This document shows, in pieces, positions 34,432 through 42,556 of a stretch of 64,000 bases of DNA. The stretch spans positions 62,001 through 126,000 of the forward strand of contig CAZAZQ010000001.1 of assembly GCA_964489705.1 (NCBI GenBank), written 5' to 3'. Under the pieces are notes generated by a model that saw only the letters and a list, made by a program, of their open reading frames with translations, did not search any database and had not been told where the DNA came from. Numbering within the stretch: the first letter of the stretch is position 1; every line of letters begins with the position of its first letter. This DNA is from CAZAZQ01 sp964489705. GTDB lineage: Bacteria; Zixibacteria; MSB-5A5; GN15; FEB-12. The position numbers and the translations under genes were made by a program.

Positions 34432-35882
34432 TCCGTCACTCCTGTCAAGGCGTCCACCCGATGTCCCCAGAGTTCTTGCAACCGATCCAAGCGGCGGGAG
34501 AAATCCTCGTACGCGGTATGAAGTCGCTCAAACGCCTCGGCGTCCTCTTTGGGGTCTTTCCCTTCGCATGCCGCAATCAACTTTTCCACTTCCGTTATCT
34601 GCTCGGCAAGCTGCGGGACAATATCTTTGGCGAATTCCTCCTTCACGCTGAACTCGGAACCGGCTTCATCCACCAAATCAAGCGCCACGTCGGGCAGGTT
34701 CCGCTCACTGAGATAGCGGCGGGCGAACTTCACCGCTCCGACTATCGCTTCCTCGGTGTACGTAATCTTATGATGATCTTCATACTTGGACAAAACGCCG
34801 CGTATGATGCGCACCGCTTCTTCTTCATTCGGCTCTTCGACTTTGATTTTTTCAAAGCGCCGGTCGAGAGCTTTGTCCTTTTCGAGATACTTGGTGTATT
34901 CTTCTTCCGTGGTGGCACCGATAAGGCGGATTTGCCCGCGGGCAAGCGCCGGTTTTATCAAGTTGGCGGCATCCATTCCTCCGCCGCCGCTGCCCGCACC
35001 GGCGATGGTGTGAATCTCGTCTATGAAAAGGATTATCTTTCCGGCGGACTTGATGACCTCCCCCACCAGCGCCTTGAAGCGCTCTTCAAACTCCCCTTTA
35101 TACTTGGCACCGGCAATCATCGAGCCCATGTCGACTTCCATCACCTTCACCCCTTCCAGGGCTCTCGGCACTTTGCCGTCGACTACCGCTTGGGCGAATC
35201 CTTCGACGATAGCAGACTTGCCGACACCCGCTCCACCGACCAAGACGGGGCTGTTCTTCCGGCGCCGGAGGAGAATTTGAATCAACTGCTGCAATTCCTT
35301 CTCGCGCCCTATCATGGGGTCGAACTCGCCCGCCGCCGCTTGGTTTGTCAAATCCACACAGTAGCGAAGCGTTCCGGCAACCTCTTTCTTCTTCTCGCCG
35401 GCGGGCTTCCCTTCCGCCGGAGCGGCGGACGTTATTTCTTCAACCGATTTGCTCTCGGCAATAGCTTTGTAAATATCTTCCTTGGTGATATCGAGCTTAT
35501 CGCGGAGGTAGGGAGCGAGCTTGGACTTAGGGTCGAAGATAGCAATGAAAATATGTTCCGGCTCTACCAAGGGGTCGTAGAGCTTGGCTTTTTCTTCAAT
35601 CGCCTGAGTCAATACCTCCTGCACGGCAGGGCTGATACTGAGATTCTCCCGCGCTATCGACCGACTGGACTGCTCCTTCAAATACTCTTCCGTGGTCGCT
35701 TCGATAAAGGCGGCGCTTTTGCCCAGTTGATTGAGAATCGACTCCACCTCCGTCCCTTCGTGCCGCACCACGGCGATGAGGAGATGTTCTATTTCAATCT
35801 CCGGATGACGAAACGTTACCGCCACTTCCTTCGCATTTTTAATGATAACTCGTGAATCTGACGAATAATTGGCTATATCCAT
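34428..35882 (-). CDS. clpV-N: ClpV N-terminal half (Clp-N and AAA1) as a separate protein
   Basis: 484 residues. Two Clp_N repeats (residues 5-145, EIEIEHLLIAVVRHEG and LVEPEHIFIAIFDPKS) are followed by the first AAA+ module: Walker A GGAGVGKS, pore loop KYKGEFEERF, Walker B ILFIDEIHT, and the arginine-finger region ALDRRFEKI. It continues with a helical lid and the first part of a short middle domain, then ends in ALTGVTE. In other T6SSs ClpV is one chain of about 870 residues. The halves must associate through the D1/D2 interface if they work together. A predicted promoter lies 125 bases upstream. Confidence 0.88.
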   Translation of the reverse strand: MDIANYSSDSRVIIKNAKEVAVTFRHPEIEIEHLLIAVVRHEGTEVESILNQLGKSAAFIEATTEEYLKEQSSRSIARENLSISPAVQEVLTQAIEEKAKLYDPLVEPEHIFIAIFDPKSKLAPYLRDKLDITKEDIYKAIAESKSVEEITSAAPAEGKPAGEKKKEVAGTLRYCVDLTNQAAAGEFDPMIGREKELQQLIQILLRRRKNSPVLVGGAGVGKSAIVEGFAQAVVDGKVPRALEGVKVMEVDMGSMIAGAKYKGEFEERFKALVGEVIKSAGKIILFIDEIHTIAGAGSGGGGMDAANLIKPALARGQIRLIGATTEEEYTKYLEKDKALDRRFEKIKVEEPNEEEAVRIIRGVLSKYEDHHKITYTEEAIVGAVKFARRYLSERNLPDVALDLVDEAGSEFSVKEEFAKDIVPQLAEQITEVEKLIAACEGKDPKEDAEAFERLHTAYEDFSRRLDRLQELWGHRVDALTGVTE

Positions 35883-36006
35883 ATAACCGCTTTTCAGTTT
35901 ATGGCTTCGGCTTGCCGTTCACATTTTCCTGGTACTCAATAAGCACCGCTGCAGAAACTCCCGGCTGGTACTATTGAGCCATTTTCCCGCAAAAGTCAAC
36001 AATTAT

Positions 36007-36035
36007 ATTATCGGCATTATCCCCCAAAATAACAA
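36007..36035 (-). promoter_or_regulatory. Predicted internal promoter before clpV
   Basis: On the minus strand TTGTTA (36030-36035) and GATAAT (36007-36012) are 17 bases apart. The 222-base gap between the lipoprotein gene and clpV-N is the largest in the T6SS locus, so the core genes may be transcribed apart from the effector part. Confidence 0.45.
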
Positions 36036-36104
36036 CCCTTTATCGCATGAAAGGCGAATTTTTCCATGCGACCCTTTTTCGAGTGCGAACGAAATGCGAC
36101 GAGC

Positions 36105-36812
36105 TCACAGCTCCTCTTCCAGCTCTTCCAACGCCTGCCACTTTTTTGTCTTCACCGCCCGTTCAATCTCCGCATCGCGCTCTTTGTCCGACATATTGAG
36201 AAACGCCTCGACGTTCACCAAGTGGGTTTCCTCATCCTCCAAAGCAAAGAGCTTCCGCATCATCAAATAGGCTTTGTCGCACACCCGCTGGGTCACCGGC
36301 TCTTCCTCTATCTCCACAGCCATCACTTTCGGCTCGACCACGGTGGTGTCTTTGAGCATTTCGTCAAGTATCTTGACGAGGCGAGCTCGGTCGGCAAGAT
36401 GAAGGTCTACCGCCAATTCCATCTCCCACACCGCATCCTCGGGATTCGAGAGGTCGATTTTTTCCACCAGCGGTTCAAAAGCGAGATGTTCAAGCTCAAG
36501 CAGCACCGCGGCGGCATTCTCGCGGTCTTTTTTATCCTTCGAGTGGAGAAGGTCTACTATCTTCCGAGGTTCTTTCAAAGACTTTTCCCGCACCCGTTGT
36601 GCCAAGCTCTCGAGCGCTTGGACATCGTCGGGATCCAGCTCGTGAACGGCGGTTTCAATTCTTTTGTACACCACGTTATCTTCCTTTTTATGATTTTCAC
36701 TGCACCCTAAACCGATTATGCTTATTAAAAGCACACCAAACATTGAAAGGACATAGCCCCTTCGCATTTCCAGATTGAAAGGTAACTTTGTCCTTTTCCC
36801 TGTCTTAGCCAT
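36105..36812 (-). CDS. Lipoprotein, possible immunity or envelope protein of the T6SS island
   Basis: 235 residues. A basic N-terminus, a hydrophobic stretch (YVLSMFGVLLISIIGLGC) and a cysteine at about residue 37 suggest a lipoprotein, although GLGC is a weak lipobox. The mature part is highly acidic and helical (ALESLAQRVREKSLKEPRK, DRENAAAVLLELEHLAFEPLVEKI) in a HEAT-like pattern. It follows the putative effector at 36824-38017 by 11 bases. Immunity proteins for periplasm-acting effectors are often placed this way, so that role is an inference. The ATG at 36812 was chosen over a TTG at 36827 that overlaps the upstream stop. No recognised family. Confidence 0.6.
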   Translation of the reverse strand: MAKTGKRTKLPFNLEMRRGYVLSMFGVLLISIIGLGCSENHKKEDNVVYKRIETAVHELDPDDVQALESLAQRVREKSLKEPRKIVDLLHSKDKKDRENAAAVLLELEHLAFEPLVEKIDLSNPEDAVWEMELAVDLHLADRARLVKILDEMLKDTTVVEPKVMAVEIEEEPVTQRVCDKAYLMMRKLFALEDEETHLVNVEAFLNMSDKERDAEIERAVKTKKWQALEELEEEL

Positions 36813-36823
36813 TCTTTCCCCAT

Positions 36824-38017
36824 TCAATAAATACGAAACACTTCCCGCTCCCGGCGCAACTGCCGGTTGGCTCTCCTTTTAGCGTATTCATGGCTTTCCC
36901 ACCAATGGCGCGGATTGTTCGGCCGCGAGTATGCCAAGAGATGATGGAGCCAATAGCAAGTAGCCTTATAGGTTGCGGGAGCGGTGGTAAAATACGCAAA
37001 CCTATCGGTCGGTGGTCGGTTCCGCTGCCAACCTTTATATTCCGAACGTCTGACAATGTGCCAAAAGTGCGTGCGGGAACTGCATCCAAAGTGACAGAAG
37101 GTGCGACAGCGCATGTTCACCGAACCGAGATCATACGGTCTTGCTCCCGTATCCTCCCATCCTGCCACAAGAATAATATGCTGTTTCCGTTCGCGTCGCA
37201 ACCCGTAATAGCGATCATCCAATGAGCGGTATGCCGGGTGGACAAAGCTGCGGAGCTCTTCCGGAAGAGTAAACAAACGCCAGCGGCGCCGGGCGTAGGG
37301 ATGTCGTTGGTAAGGATGGCGATGTCGCCGCGCTGGGATTTCATCCCCTTCCGCCAGGGGAATAAACGTGTACTGATGGTGTTCTATATCCGACAAGGGA
37401 ACGGGGACATAATGGTAGCCAAGGCGGAACAAGCCGTTATCATCGGTGGTGCCGCTTTCCCATTGCTCACCGTGTTTATCGGCAACACCGCTATACTGGT
37501 CGAAACATGCTCCCCGCCCGTAACGGGAATGTCCATCGTAAACAACTATCACCCCTTCCGTTTCCAAAGCGGTCTTGAACTCGCTTTTCTTGTCCACCGC
37601 TCGAAGTCGATAACGAACTCGCTGGGCATCGCTTACGTACTCAGCGTTCTTTCTATCGGAGTCGACTTGAAAATCACTTCCGAATTTCATCTCCAAATAC
37701 TGGAAAGGAGTGTATTCTTCAAAACCATCGAAAATTTGGATGAGCTCATCTGCAATCCTTTGATCCGACCATCCTCGACGCAGCCACCCGGCTTCGACGA
37801 TACTATGCCATATACGCCGCCGAAATGGGGTATCGGTCCTTCGAAAAGAGCTGGCATCTGCTCGAAGAGCCTGAACATATTCCCTCCGTACTTGCACATG
37901 ATGATTGACATCGGATTCATGCGCTTCTATCCCCGTTGCAATAACAATCCAACGGGTCTCATAGGGACGAAATACCGTTATCGCACCGGTCGTCGTCCGA
38001 TGTCCTTCTCCGCTCAT
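36824..38017 (-). CDS. Putative T6SS effector with caspase-like His/Cys motifs
   Basis: 397 residues, unusually rich in Arg, His and Tyr (for example RRHRHPYQRHPYARRRWR). A strand-turn VIVVYDGHSRYGRGACFD at about residue 155 and a later FCHFGCSSRTHFW at about residue 310 are spaced like the His and Cys of clan CD cysteine peptidases or related hydrolases. No signal peptide. Start overlaps the upstream adaptor stop as ATGA. It is encoded between an adaptor with the PAAR-extension domain and a lipoprotein, an arrangement that suggests cargo and immunity. The activity is not proven, since the motif match is by eye. A DNA- or RNA-binding toxin is another option because of the basic charge. Confidence 0.5.
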   Translation of the reverse strand: MSGEGHRTTTGAITVFRPYETRWIVIATGIEAHESDVNHHVQVRREYVQALRADASSFRRTDTPFRRRIWHSIVEAGWLRRGWSDQRIADELIQIFDGFEEYTPFQYLEMKFGSDFQVDSDRKNAEYVSDAQRVRYRLRAVDKKSEFKTALETEGVIVVYDGHSRYGRGACFDQYSGVADKHGEQWESGTTDDNGLFRLGYHYVPVPLSDIEHHQYTFIPLAEGDEIPARRHRHPYQRHPYARRRWRLFTLPEELRSFVHPAYRSLDDRYYGLRRERKQHIILVAGWEDTGARPYDLGSVNMRCRTFCHFGCSSRTHFWHIVRRSEYKGWQRNRPPTDRFAYFTTAPATYKATCYWLHHLLAYSRPNNPRHWWESHEYAKRRANRQLRREREVFRIY

Positions 38018-38925
38018 GAGACCCCTCCCTGTTGTGAGTGAGGAACCACCCCGGGAGCATCAGGAAATTCAACCCGGCAGGGACCGGGCGGGATATCTTC
38101 CAATCGTGCTCTCCCCGTGTCGTCCAATCGACCCTCCTGACGACTGCCGTCCGGAAGGGTAACAACATAGCGCTCGTTCGCTCGCGGCGTCCCGTCTTCA
38201 TCGAGAAATTGAATTTCCAGCCAATCCTTGAAGCGAAGCAAACCCGATTCCTGCTCAACACCAAACTCGGTATCCTCAACTGTGACGGTGAAAAAATACT
38301 CCGGCGGATTGTATTCATTGCCGTATTGTTGGAGCTCTTCTTGCGTCGGGATTTCGTCGGTATCCTCGTGGTATTCGTATTCCCATTTCAGCTCTATTCG
38401 CTTGTTTATTACCTCCACCGGCAACTCAACGATTTTATCATGGGCGCCGTCGCGGTCGTATTCGTAAATCGTCACGATAACTTCCTCGTGATCGCGAAGC
38501 CCGTTCACGTCAGCCGTCAAAGTCAAAACATCACCCCGCCGTGCCTCCGTCGCATTCCAGGATAAATTGAAGACTTCCACCGGCGGAAAAACGGGAATGC
38601 GGTTGGACTCACCTTCTAGGTCATTTTTGGGAAGTTTTACCTCAAAGTACACTTCATCACCCAACTCAAGATCGTCGGGGATATCGAAAAAACCAATGTA
38701 CTTGTTGCCGCGGATAACGTCCTTAATTTTCCCCAACTTTTCGCCTTTTTCACTCTTCCCTTTTATTTTTATCGGGGCTCCCTGCCCAACCAACGCCGTC
38801 ACCACTTCAAAAGAGGCACGTCGTCCGGCAATGGCTTTACCGCATCGCCAACTTGCCGAGATTAAAGACGGCTCCAACTCGATTTTTTCTTCCGTATCCG
38901 TCGACTTCGAAAACTTCAATTCCAT
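38014..38925 (-). CDS. Adaptor-like protein sharing the PAAR C-terminal beta domain
   Basis: 303 residues. It lacks PAAR repeats, yet its last 190 residues parallel the extension of the PAAR protein at 41266-42345. Segments such as RRGDVLTLTADVNGLRDHEEVIVTIYE, ELKWEYEYHEDTDE, YFFTVTVEDTE, LRFKDWLEIQFLDEDG and LPDGSRQEGRLDDTGRARLEDIPPG match MLVETVGIEDGTKAKLEIFE, VQAEWQYEFVDEEE, YKDFIELYLKDGEG and EGELDSNGYKKIEKVPPG. The fold is probably two Ig/carboxypeptidase-regulatory-like sandwiches. Its stop overlaps the start of the effector gene, so it may be the carrier for that protein. No family name is known to me. Confidence 0.62.
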   Translation of the reverse strand: MELKFSKSTDTEEKIELEPSLISASWRCGKAIAGRRASFEVVTALVGQGAPIKIKGKSEKGEKLGKIKDVIRGNKYIGFFDIPDDLELGDEVYFEVKLPKNDLEGESNRIPVFPPVEVFNLSWNATEARRGDVLTLTADVNGLRDHEEVIVTIYEYDRDGAHDKIVELPVEVINKRIELKWEYEYHEDTDEIPTQEELQQYGNEYNPPEYFFTVTVEDTEFGVEQESGLLRFKDWLEIQFLDEDGTPRANERYVVTLPDGSRQEGRLDDTGRARLEDIPPGPCRVEFPDAPGVVPHSQQGGVS

Positions 38926-38933
38926 AGCATACT

Positions 38934-39371
38934 TTACGGCAGCGAGAGCGGCTCGAAGGAGCGAATCATTTCATCCACCGCCGCTCCGAGGGTTTTCAAG
39001 GTTTTCTTGGTAAAGTTGGCACTGAAAGTATAAGCGACTCCATCACGAATCATGTAGACCAGCTTCTGATAGGTCGCTTTCCCTTCCGGCGGCACCCATT
39101 TGTACAACGCTTCATACACCGCCACTCCGTTGGGAAGAGTTTTCTCTTCTTCTTTGAGCAGTTCGGCGGCAGGCATCGTTTCAATCGCATGGTCGATGCG
39201 TTCGCGGGCGTACTCCGCCACTTCATCGGTATCAAGCTGTTCATCCACCGTCAACGTCAAGCTGTGCAAAAGACCGCCCTCCTCGGGTCCCATGAAATAG
39301 TGCACGGTTCTGTCCTGCCATCCGTCGGCAAGGTTGATACGAAACTGGTTATTGGTCGGTAACGACGCCAT
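38934..39371 (-). CDS. DUF1795/DcrB-family protein, possible Eag effector chaperone
   Basis: 145 residues. NNQFRINLADGWQDRTVHYFMGPEEGG followed by a helix, then LPNGVAVYEALYKWVPPEGKATYQKLVYMIRDGVAYTFSANFTKKTL, fits the DUF1795 fold found in DcrB and in T6SS Eag chaperones. Eag proteins guard membrane helices of prePAAR effectors until secretion. Here no such membrane effector is visible in the island, so the client may be one of the two basic putative effectors or the PAAR extension. AGGAG precedes the ATG. It stands 30 bases after the putative effector and 9 bases before the adaptor gene. Confidence 0.68.
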   Translation of the reverse strand: MASLPTNNQFRINLADGWQDRTVHYFMGPEEGGLLHSLTLTVDEQLDTDEVAEYARERIDHAIETMPAAELLKEEEKTLPNGVAVYEALYKWVPPEGKATYQKLVYMIRDGVAYTFSANFTKKTLKTLGAAVDEMIRSFEPLSLP

Positions 39372-39400
39372 ATCTCCTGTTTACTCCTATTCTTTTCTTC

Positions 39401-40819
39401 CTACCACGCCGGCGAGCGGCCATAGTGTGAGCTATCATACAAGTTGGGTACCACCATGTCACCGTTGTTGTCTCGCAGCGGACGCCGGACTTCCACCCGT
39501 CGACGATACCCTATGTACAGGACGCGGTAAATACGCCTCCGTCGGCTGACTTGACGACGAATTTGCCACTGCCAATCATCAACAGTGGTATGGTACGTTT
39601 CTTCCCCAGAAGGGAACTCGGCTCGCAGGTCAGCCATTAACGCTTCTCGTCCTCGAGGAGGAATTTCCTGGTACTCAAGAGTAAAGCGGAAACGTTCGGT
39701 TCTATCTCTTCTCTCCCGTTCCCCTCGATGACGAAGAAGATTCCGCCACTCCGCTTCATCTATGCCGGCATGAGGATATAGTTCCTGGAAACGTCGAATA
39801 CACTCTCGTTCATTGGGAGAACGCCGACCGGGAACATAGAAAAAAAAGAACTCCTTGAAATACTCCCGCTGCAGCCGCAATCGCCCTCTACGATACCATT
39901 CATACGCTTGCAAATATTTCGGCGCATATACATACGCGTGTCCACCAAAAAGCTGTCTGATTCTATCCAAAAGCGTTTGATTTCCTCCAATCACACATCC
40001 ACGAATCACAATCCTTGAGCGATTATCCAGCACTTCTTCCCCCGGTGCTGTCAATCGGGCGTCATTTCCCTGCTGATTCAAGACATTTACATCCACATAC
40101 CGATACGGTTCATGAGGATCGGAAAACAACCGAATCATCCACTGGTTCACATTGGCATGGCTGACGATATTCACCTCTCCCCATCGCCCTTCGCCGTATT
40201 CCGCCAAGTTCTGTTGGCTACTCAAATAATTAAGGATTGCTTCAACGCTGGAACGACGTATCAACCCGTCGGGACGCCGCTGGAGAAAACGTTGGGCTGC
40301 TCTAAAAAACCCGTTTCGCCCCGTAAGAAAGGTTATCACCGGCCGCTGCGGGGCTCCGGCTCTACCATAATTTCTCACGAACACCGGCACCGGCGTTTTA
40401 TACTCTACCTCAACCAACCGACGTCTTCTCCGTATCCTCCCCCTGACTTCCAAACCGATTTCCATTTCCTCCCCTTCCTCTCGGAGGCTGGAATCGGGCA
40501 CCGGCAGTTGATATTCTGTATCACTCCCATGAAATTTCAACTTAATTGTTGGGGCATTATTTCGCGTCCCTCGCTCCAAGCGATGCGTCTGTACCTGAAA
40601 ACGGCTTCGCTCAATGGTTCCGGTAAAAACGGCTATAGGATCGTCTTGATTATCTAATTGTTCCGCCATCGTATCCCGACGATAGCGCCACGAATCCATT
40701 TCCAGCAGAATCACCGTGACCTCTTCCGCCGTCCGGGGAGAAAAAAAGCGCACAGTGACAACATCATTTTCTGGGTCCCGTACTATTCCCGGCTGAAGGG
40801 AGACTCGAAACCGACTCAT
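39401..40819 (-). CDS. Putative T6SS effector with possible peptidase fold
   Basis: 472 residues, strongly arginine-rich (RGRIRRRRRLVEVEY; RRQVSRRRRIYRVLYIGYRRRV). A conserved-looking centre, EVNIVSHANVNQWMIRLF and about 60 residues later RIVIRGCVIGGNQTLLDRI ending in FGGHAYVYAPKYLQAYEW, has the strand-His and strand-Cys layout of caspase-like (clan CD) or CHAT-type hydrolases. No signal peptide. The ATG at 40819 overlaps the upstream stop (ATGA) and follows GGGAGGAG. A longer start is less likely. Its immediate upstream neighbour is a small beta-domain protein and downstream is the DUF1795 chaperone, suggesting a cargo module. Function is unproven. Confidence 0.5.
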   Translation of the reverse strand: MSRFRVSLQPGIVRDPENDVVTVRFFSPRTAEEVTVILLEMDSWRYRRDTMAEQLDNQDDPIAVFTGTIERSRFQVQTHRLERGTRNNAPTIKLKFHGSDTEYQLPVPDSSLREEGEEMEIGLEVRGRIRRRRRLVEVEYKTPVPVFVRNYGRAGAPQRPVITFLTGRNGFFRAAQRFLQRRPDGLIRRSSVEAILNYLSSQQNLAEYGEGRWGEVNIVSHANVNQWMIRLFSDPHEPYRYVDVNVLNQQGNDARLTAPGEEVLDNRSRIVIRGCVIGGNQTLLDRIRQLFGGHAYVYAPKYLQAYEWYRRGRLRLQREYFKEFFFFYVPGRRSPNERECIRRFQELYPHAGIDEAEWRNLLRHRGERERRDRTERFRFTLEYQEIPPRGREALMADLRAEFPSGEETYHTTVDDWQWQIRRQVSRRRRIYRVLYIGYRRRVEVRRPLRDNNGDMVVPNLYDSSHYGRSPAW

Positions 40820-41235
40820 TCCGCCAACTCCTCCCATCCCCCTTCATCAACCGCATTCAGATCCAGCTCTTCTTCATCTTCGTATTCCGGGAAGTCTTCT
40901 TCCGAAATGTCTTCCTCGTCGACAAACAAGAAATAACCGGGAATACGGAGAGGGTAGCGCTCTGTTTCCACCGGAAGACTGGGCACCCACGCCTCCCCCT
41001 CAAATCCTTCCAATTCAAGTCGATATTCCCCAAGGGGAACATTTTCATGAGACACCAACCCATCTTGAGCGGTTCTTCCTTCCAATACTCTGTCTGGGGT
41101 GATATGAATTCGATAGGAAAGATTTGCCAACGGCACCTGTCCGGAGTTACTCAAAAGCACCACCGATATATGCCCCGGCAGGGCAACAAACGAGCGAGTT
41201 TGGCGTTTGATACGTTCTGCTCTTTCTGAGTTCAT
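40816..41235 (-). CDS. Small beta-domain protein of the T6SS effector island
   Basis: 139 residues. A basic start is followed by a beta-sandwich of about 75 residues: GHISVVLLSNSGQVPLANLSYRIHI, then GRTAQDGLVSHENVPLGEYRLELEG. The pattern of a tripeptide turn DGLV, a PLGEYRL strand and a conserved Gly matches the last domain of the PAAR protein and of the 38014-38925 protein, so all three seem to share a carboxypeptidase-regulatory-like unit. The C-terminus is very acidic (DEEDISEEDFPEYEDEEELD), opposite in charge to the basic effector encoded next, with which it overlaps by ATGA. It may bind that protein as an adaptor or temporary inhibitor. Confidence 0.6.
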   Translation of the reverse strand: MNSERAERIKRQTRSFVALPGHISVVLLSNSGQVPLANLSYRIHITPDRVLEGRTAQDGLVSHENVPLGEYRLELEGFEGEAWVPSLPVETERYPLRIPGYFLFVDEEDISEEDFPEYEDEEELDLNAVDEGGWEELAE

Positions 41236-41265
41236 AACACTCAGTTACCCATAAGCTGGTTCCGT

Positions 41266-42345
41266 TCATTCCTCATCAGGCGCTCCGTAGTCGGGGAATT
41301 GAACCGTCCATTTCCCCGGCGGCACTTTCTCAATCTTTTTATACCCATTGGAGTCCAGCTCACCCTCACGCACTTCCCCATTGGAAAGAAAAACACGGTA
41401 GCGCGCCCCGCCAATCGCATTCCCCTCTCCGTCTTTCAAGTATAGCTCGATGAAATCCTTATATTCCAACATCGGCGAGCGGGTGCTCACGCTTCCGATT
41501 TGAACCGTAAAGTAATAAGAAGGACTGAAGTATTTCTCGGTATTAGTAACGGTTGTTTCGGTCTCTTCTTCCTCTTCGTCAACAAATTCGTATTGCCACT
41601 CTGCCTGAACTTTCCCATTCTGAACCGCAAGATCATCGAAGACTTTTATGCTTTTGTCCGGCACGTTAGTACTCCGCTCGAATATCTCAAGCTTCGCCTT
41701 CGTCCCGTCTTCAATGCCGACCGTCTCCACCAGCATCTTGACCTTTTCACCGTTACGGGCTTTTTTTGCCGACCATTCGGCTTTCGTTATCGCATGAAGG
41801 GCTATCTCGTGGCTGCCTTCTTTGACGCCGCTCTGTTTGATTTTCCCGAACGTTACTCCTTCATACGTCTTGTTGTCGGGGGTTTTTACTTGATAGCCGA
41901 CCCCGGCAATCGGTTTGCCAGCTTTATCGACTACCTTCACATCCAAATAGTGGTTTTCCTCTTCAACCTCCTGCGACTCTCCTCCGCTTTCTCCGTCGGC
42001 GGCACCTTCACTTTGTCCTGCCACACCGCCCCCACCTCCGCCGCCGCTGTCGCCGATAAGCACCGTCGGACAGCCCATAGCAATCGTATCCGGCGGTCCG
42101 GAGCACTGGCACATATCTCCCACCCGTGCCGCCGGTTTGTTGCCGATGAGTACCGTCATGCTGCCCATAAGGATCGGTCCGCCCACATGCGGTGGTGGCG
42201 GGGTACCGGGATTCAGCATCGGACAGACGTGCATATCACCCACTCGCGCCGCGGGTTTACCGCCGATTAAGACCGTCGGTTCACCGACCGTAATAGTCCC
42301 GCCGTGGGCGGTCGTATCACCCATTCTGGCTGCCGGTTTGCTCAC
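41266..42345 (-). CDS. PAAR-repeat spike-tip protein with adaptor C-terminus
   Basis: 359 residues. Residues 5-99 form a complete PAAR domain with three repeats (ARMGDTTAHGG, KPAARVGDMHVCPMLNPGTPPPPH, KPAARVGDMCQCSGPP), including the Cys/His zinc ligands. A glycine- and glutamate-rich linker follows to about residue 132. Then come beta-sandwich domains (LDVKVVDKAGKPIAGVGYQV ... VPPGKWTVQFPD) shared with two neighbours. The protein caps VgrG and probably carries cargo adaptors. It has no enzymatic toxin tail. A GTG start follows AGGAAAG. First gene of the T6SS locus, behind a good promoter. Confidence 0.85.
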   Translation of the reverse strand: MSKPAARMGDTTAHGGTITVGEPTVLIGGKPAARVGDMHVCPMLNPGTPPPPHVGGPILMGSMTVLIGNKPAARVGDMCQCSGPPDTIAMGCPTVLIGDSGGGGGGGVAGQSEGAADGESGGESQEVEEENHYLDVKVVDKAGKPIAGVGYQVKTPDNKTYEGVTFGKIKQSGVKEGSHEIALHAITKAEWSAKKARNGEKVKMLVETVGIEDGTKAKLEIFERSTNVPDKSIKVFDDLAVQNGKVQAEWQYEFVDEEEEETETTVTNTEKYFSPSYYFTVQIGSVSTRSPMLEYKDFIELYLKDGEGNAIGGARYRVFLSNGEVREGELDSNGYKKIEKVPPGKWTVQFPDYGAPDEE

Positions 42346-42387
42346 TCTTTCCTGTCCTCGTGAAGGTTTTACAATGCTTACAACGTA

Positions 42388-42416
42388 ATAGTATAATCGT
42401 CACATTCAATAGTCAA
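42388..42416 (-). promoter_or_regulatory. Predicted main promoter of the T6SS locus
   Basis: On the minus strand TTGACT (42411-42416), a 17-base spacer and TACTAT (42388-42393) lie 43-71 bases before the PAAR start. A TATACT overlaps the -10 at slightly shorter spacing. Confidence 0.55.
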
Positions 42417-42556
42417 TAAACAGTTTTCGCAAAAAGAAAGGGTGGACTCATCAACGATTTCCTCTTTACGTGAAAGCGACTTTCAAAAGATTTCTTTCTG
42501 CCGCCATAAGATTTTACTTGAATCGCATGCTTCGAAATGCTACTTCATTAAGTGGC

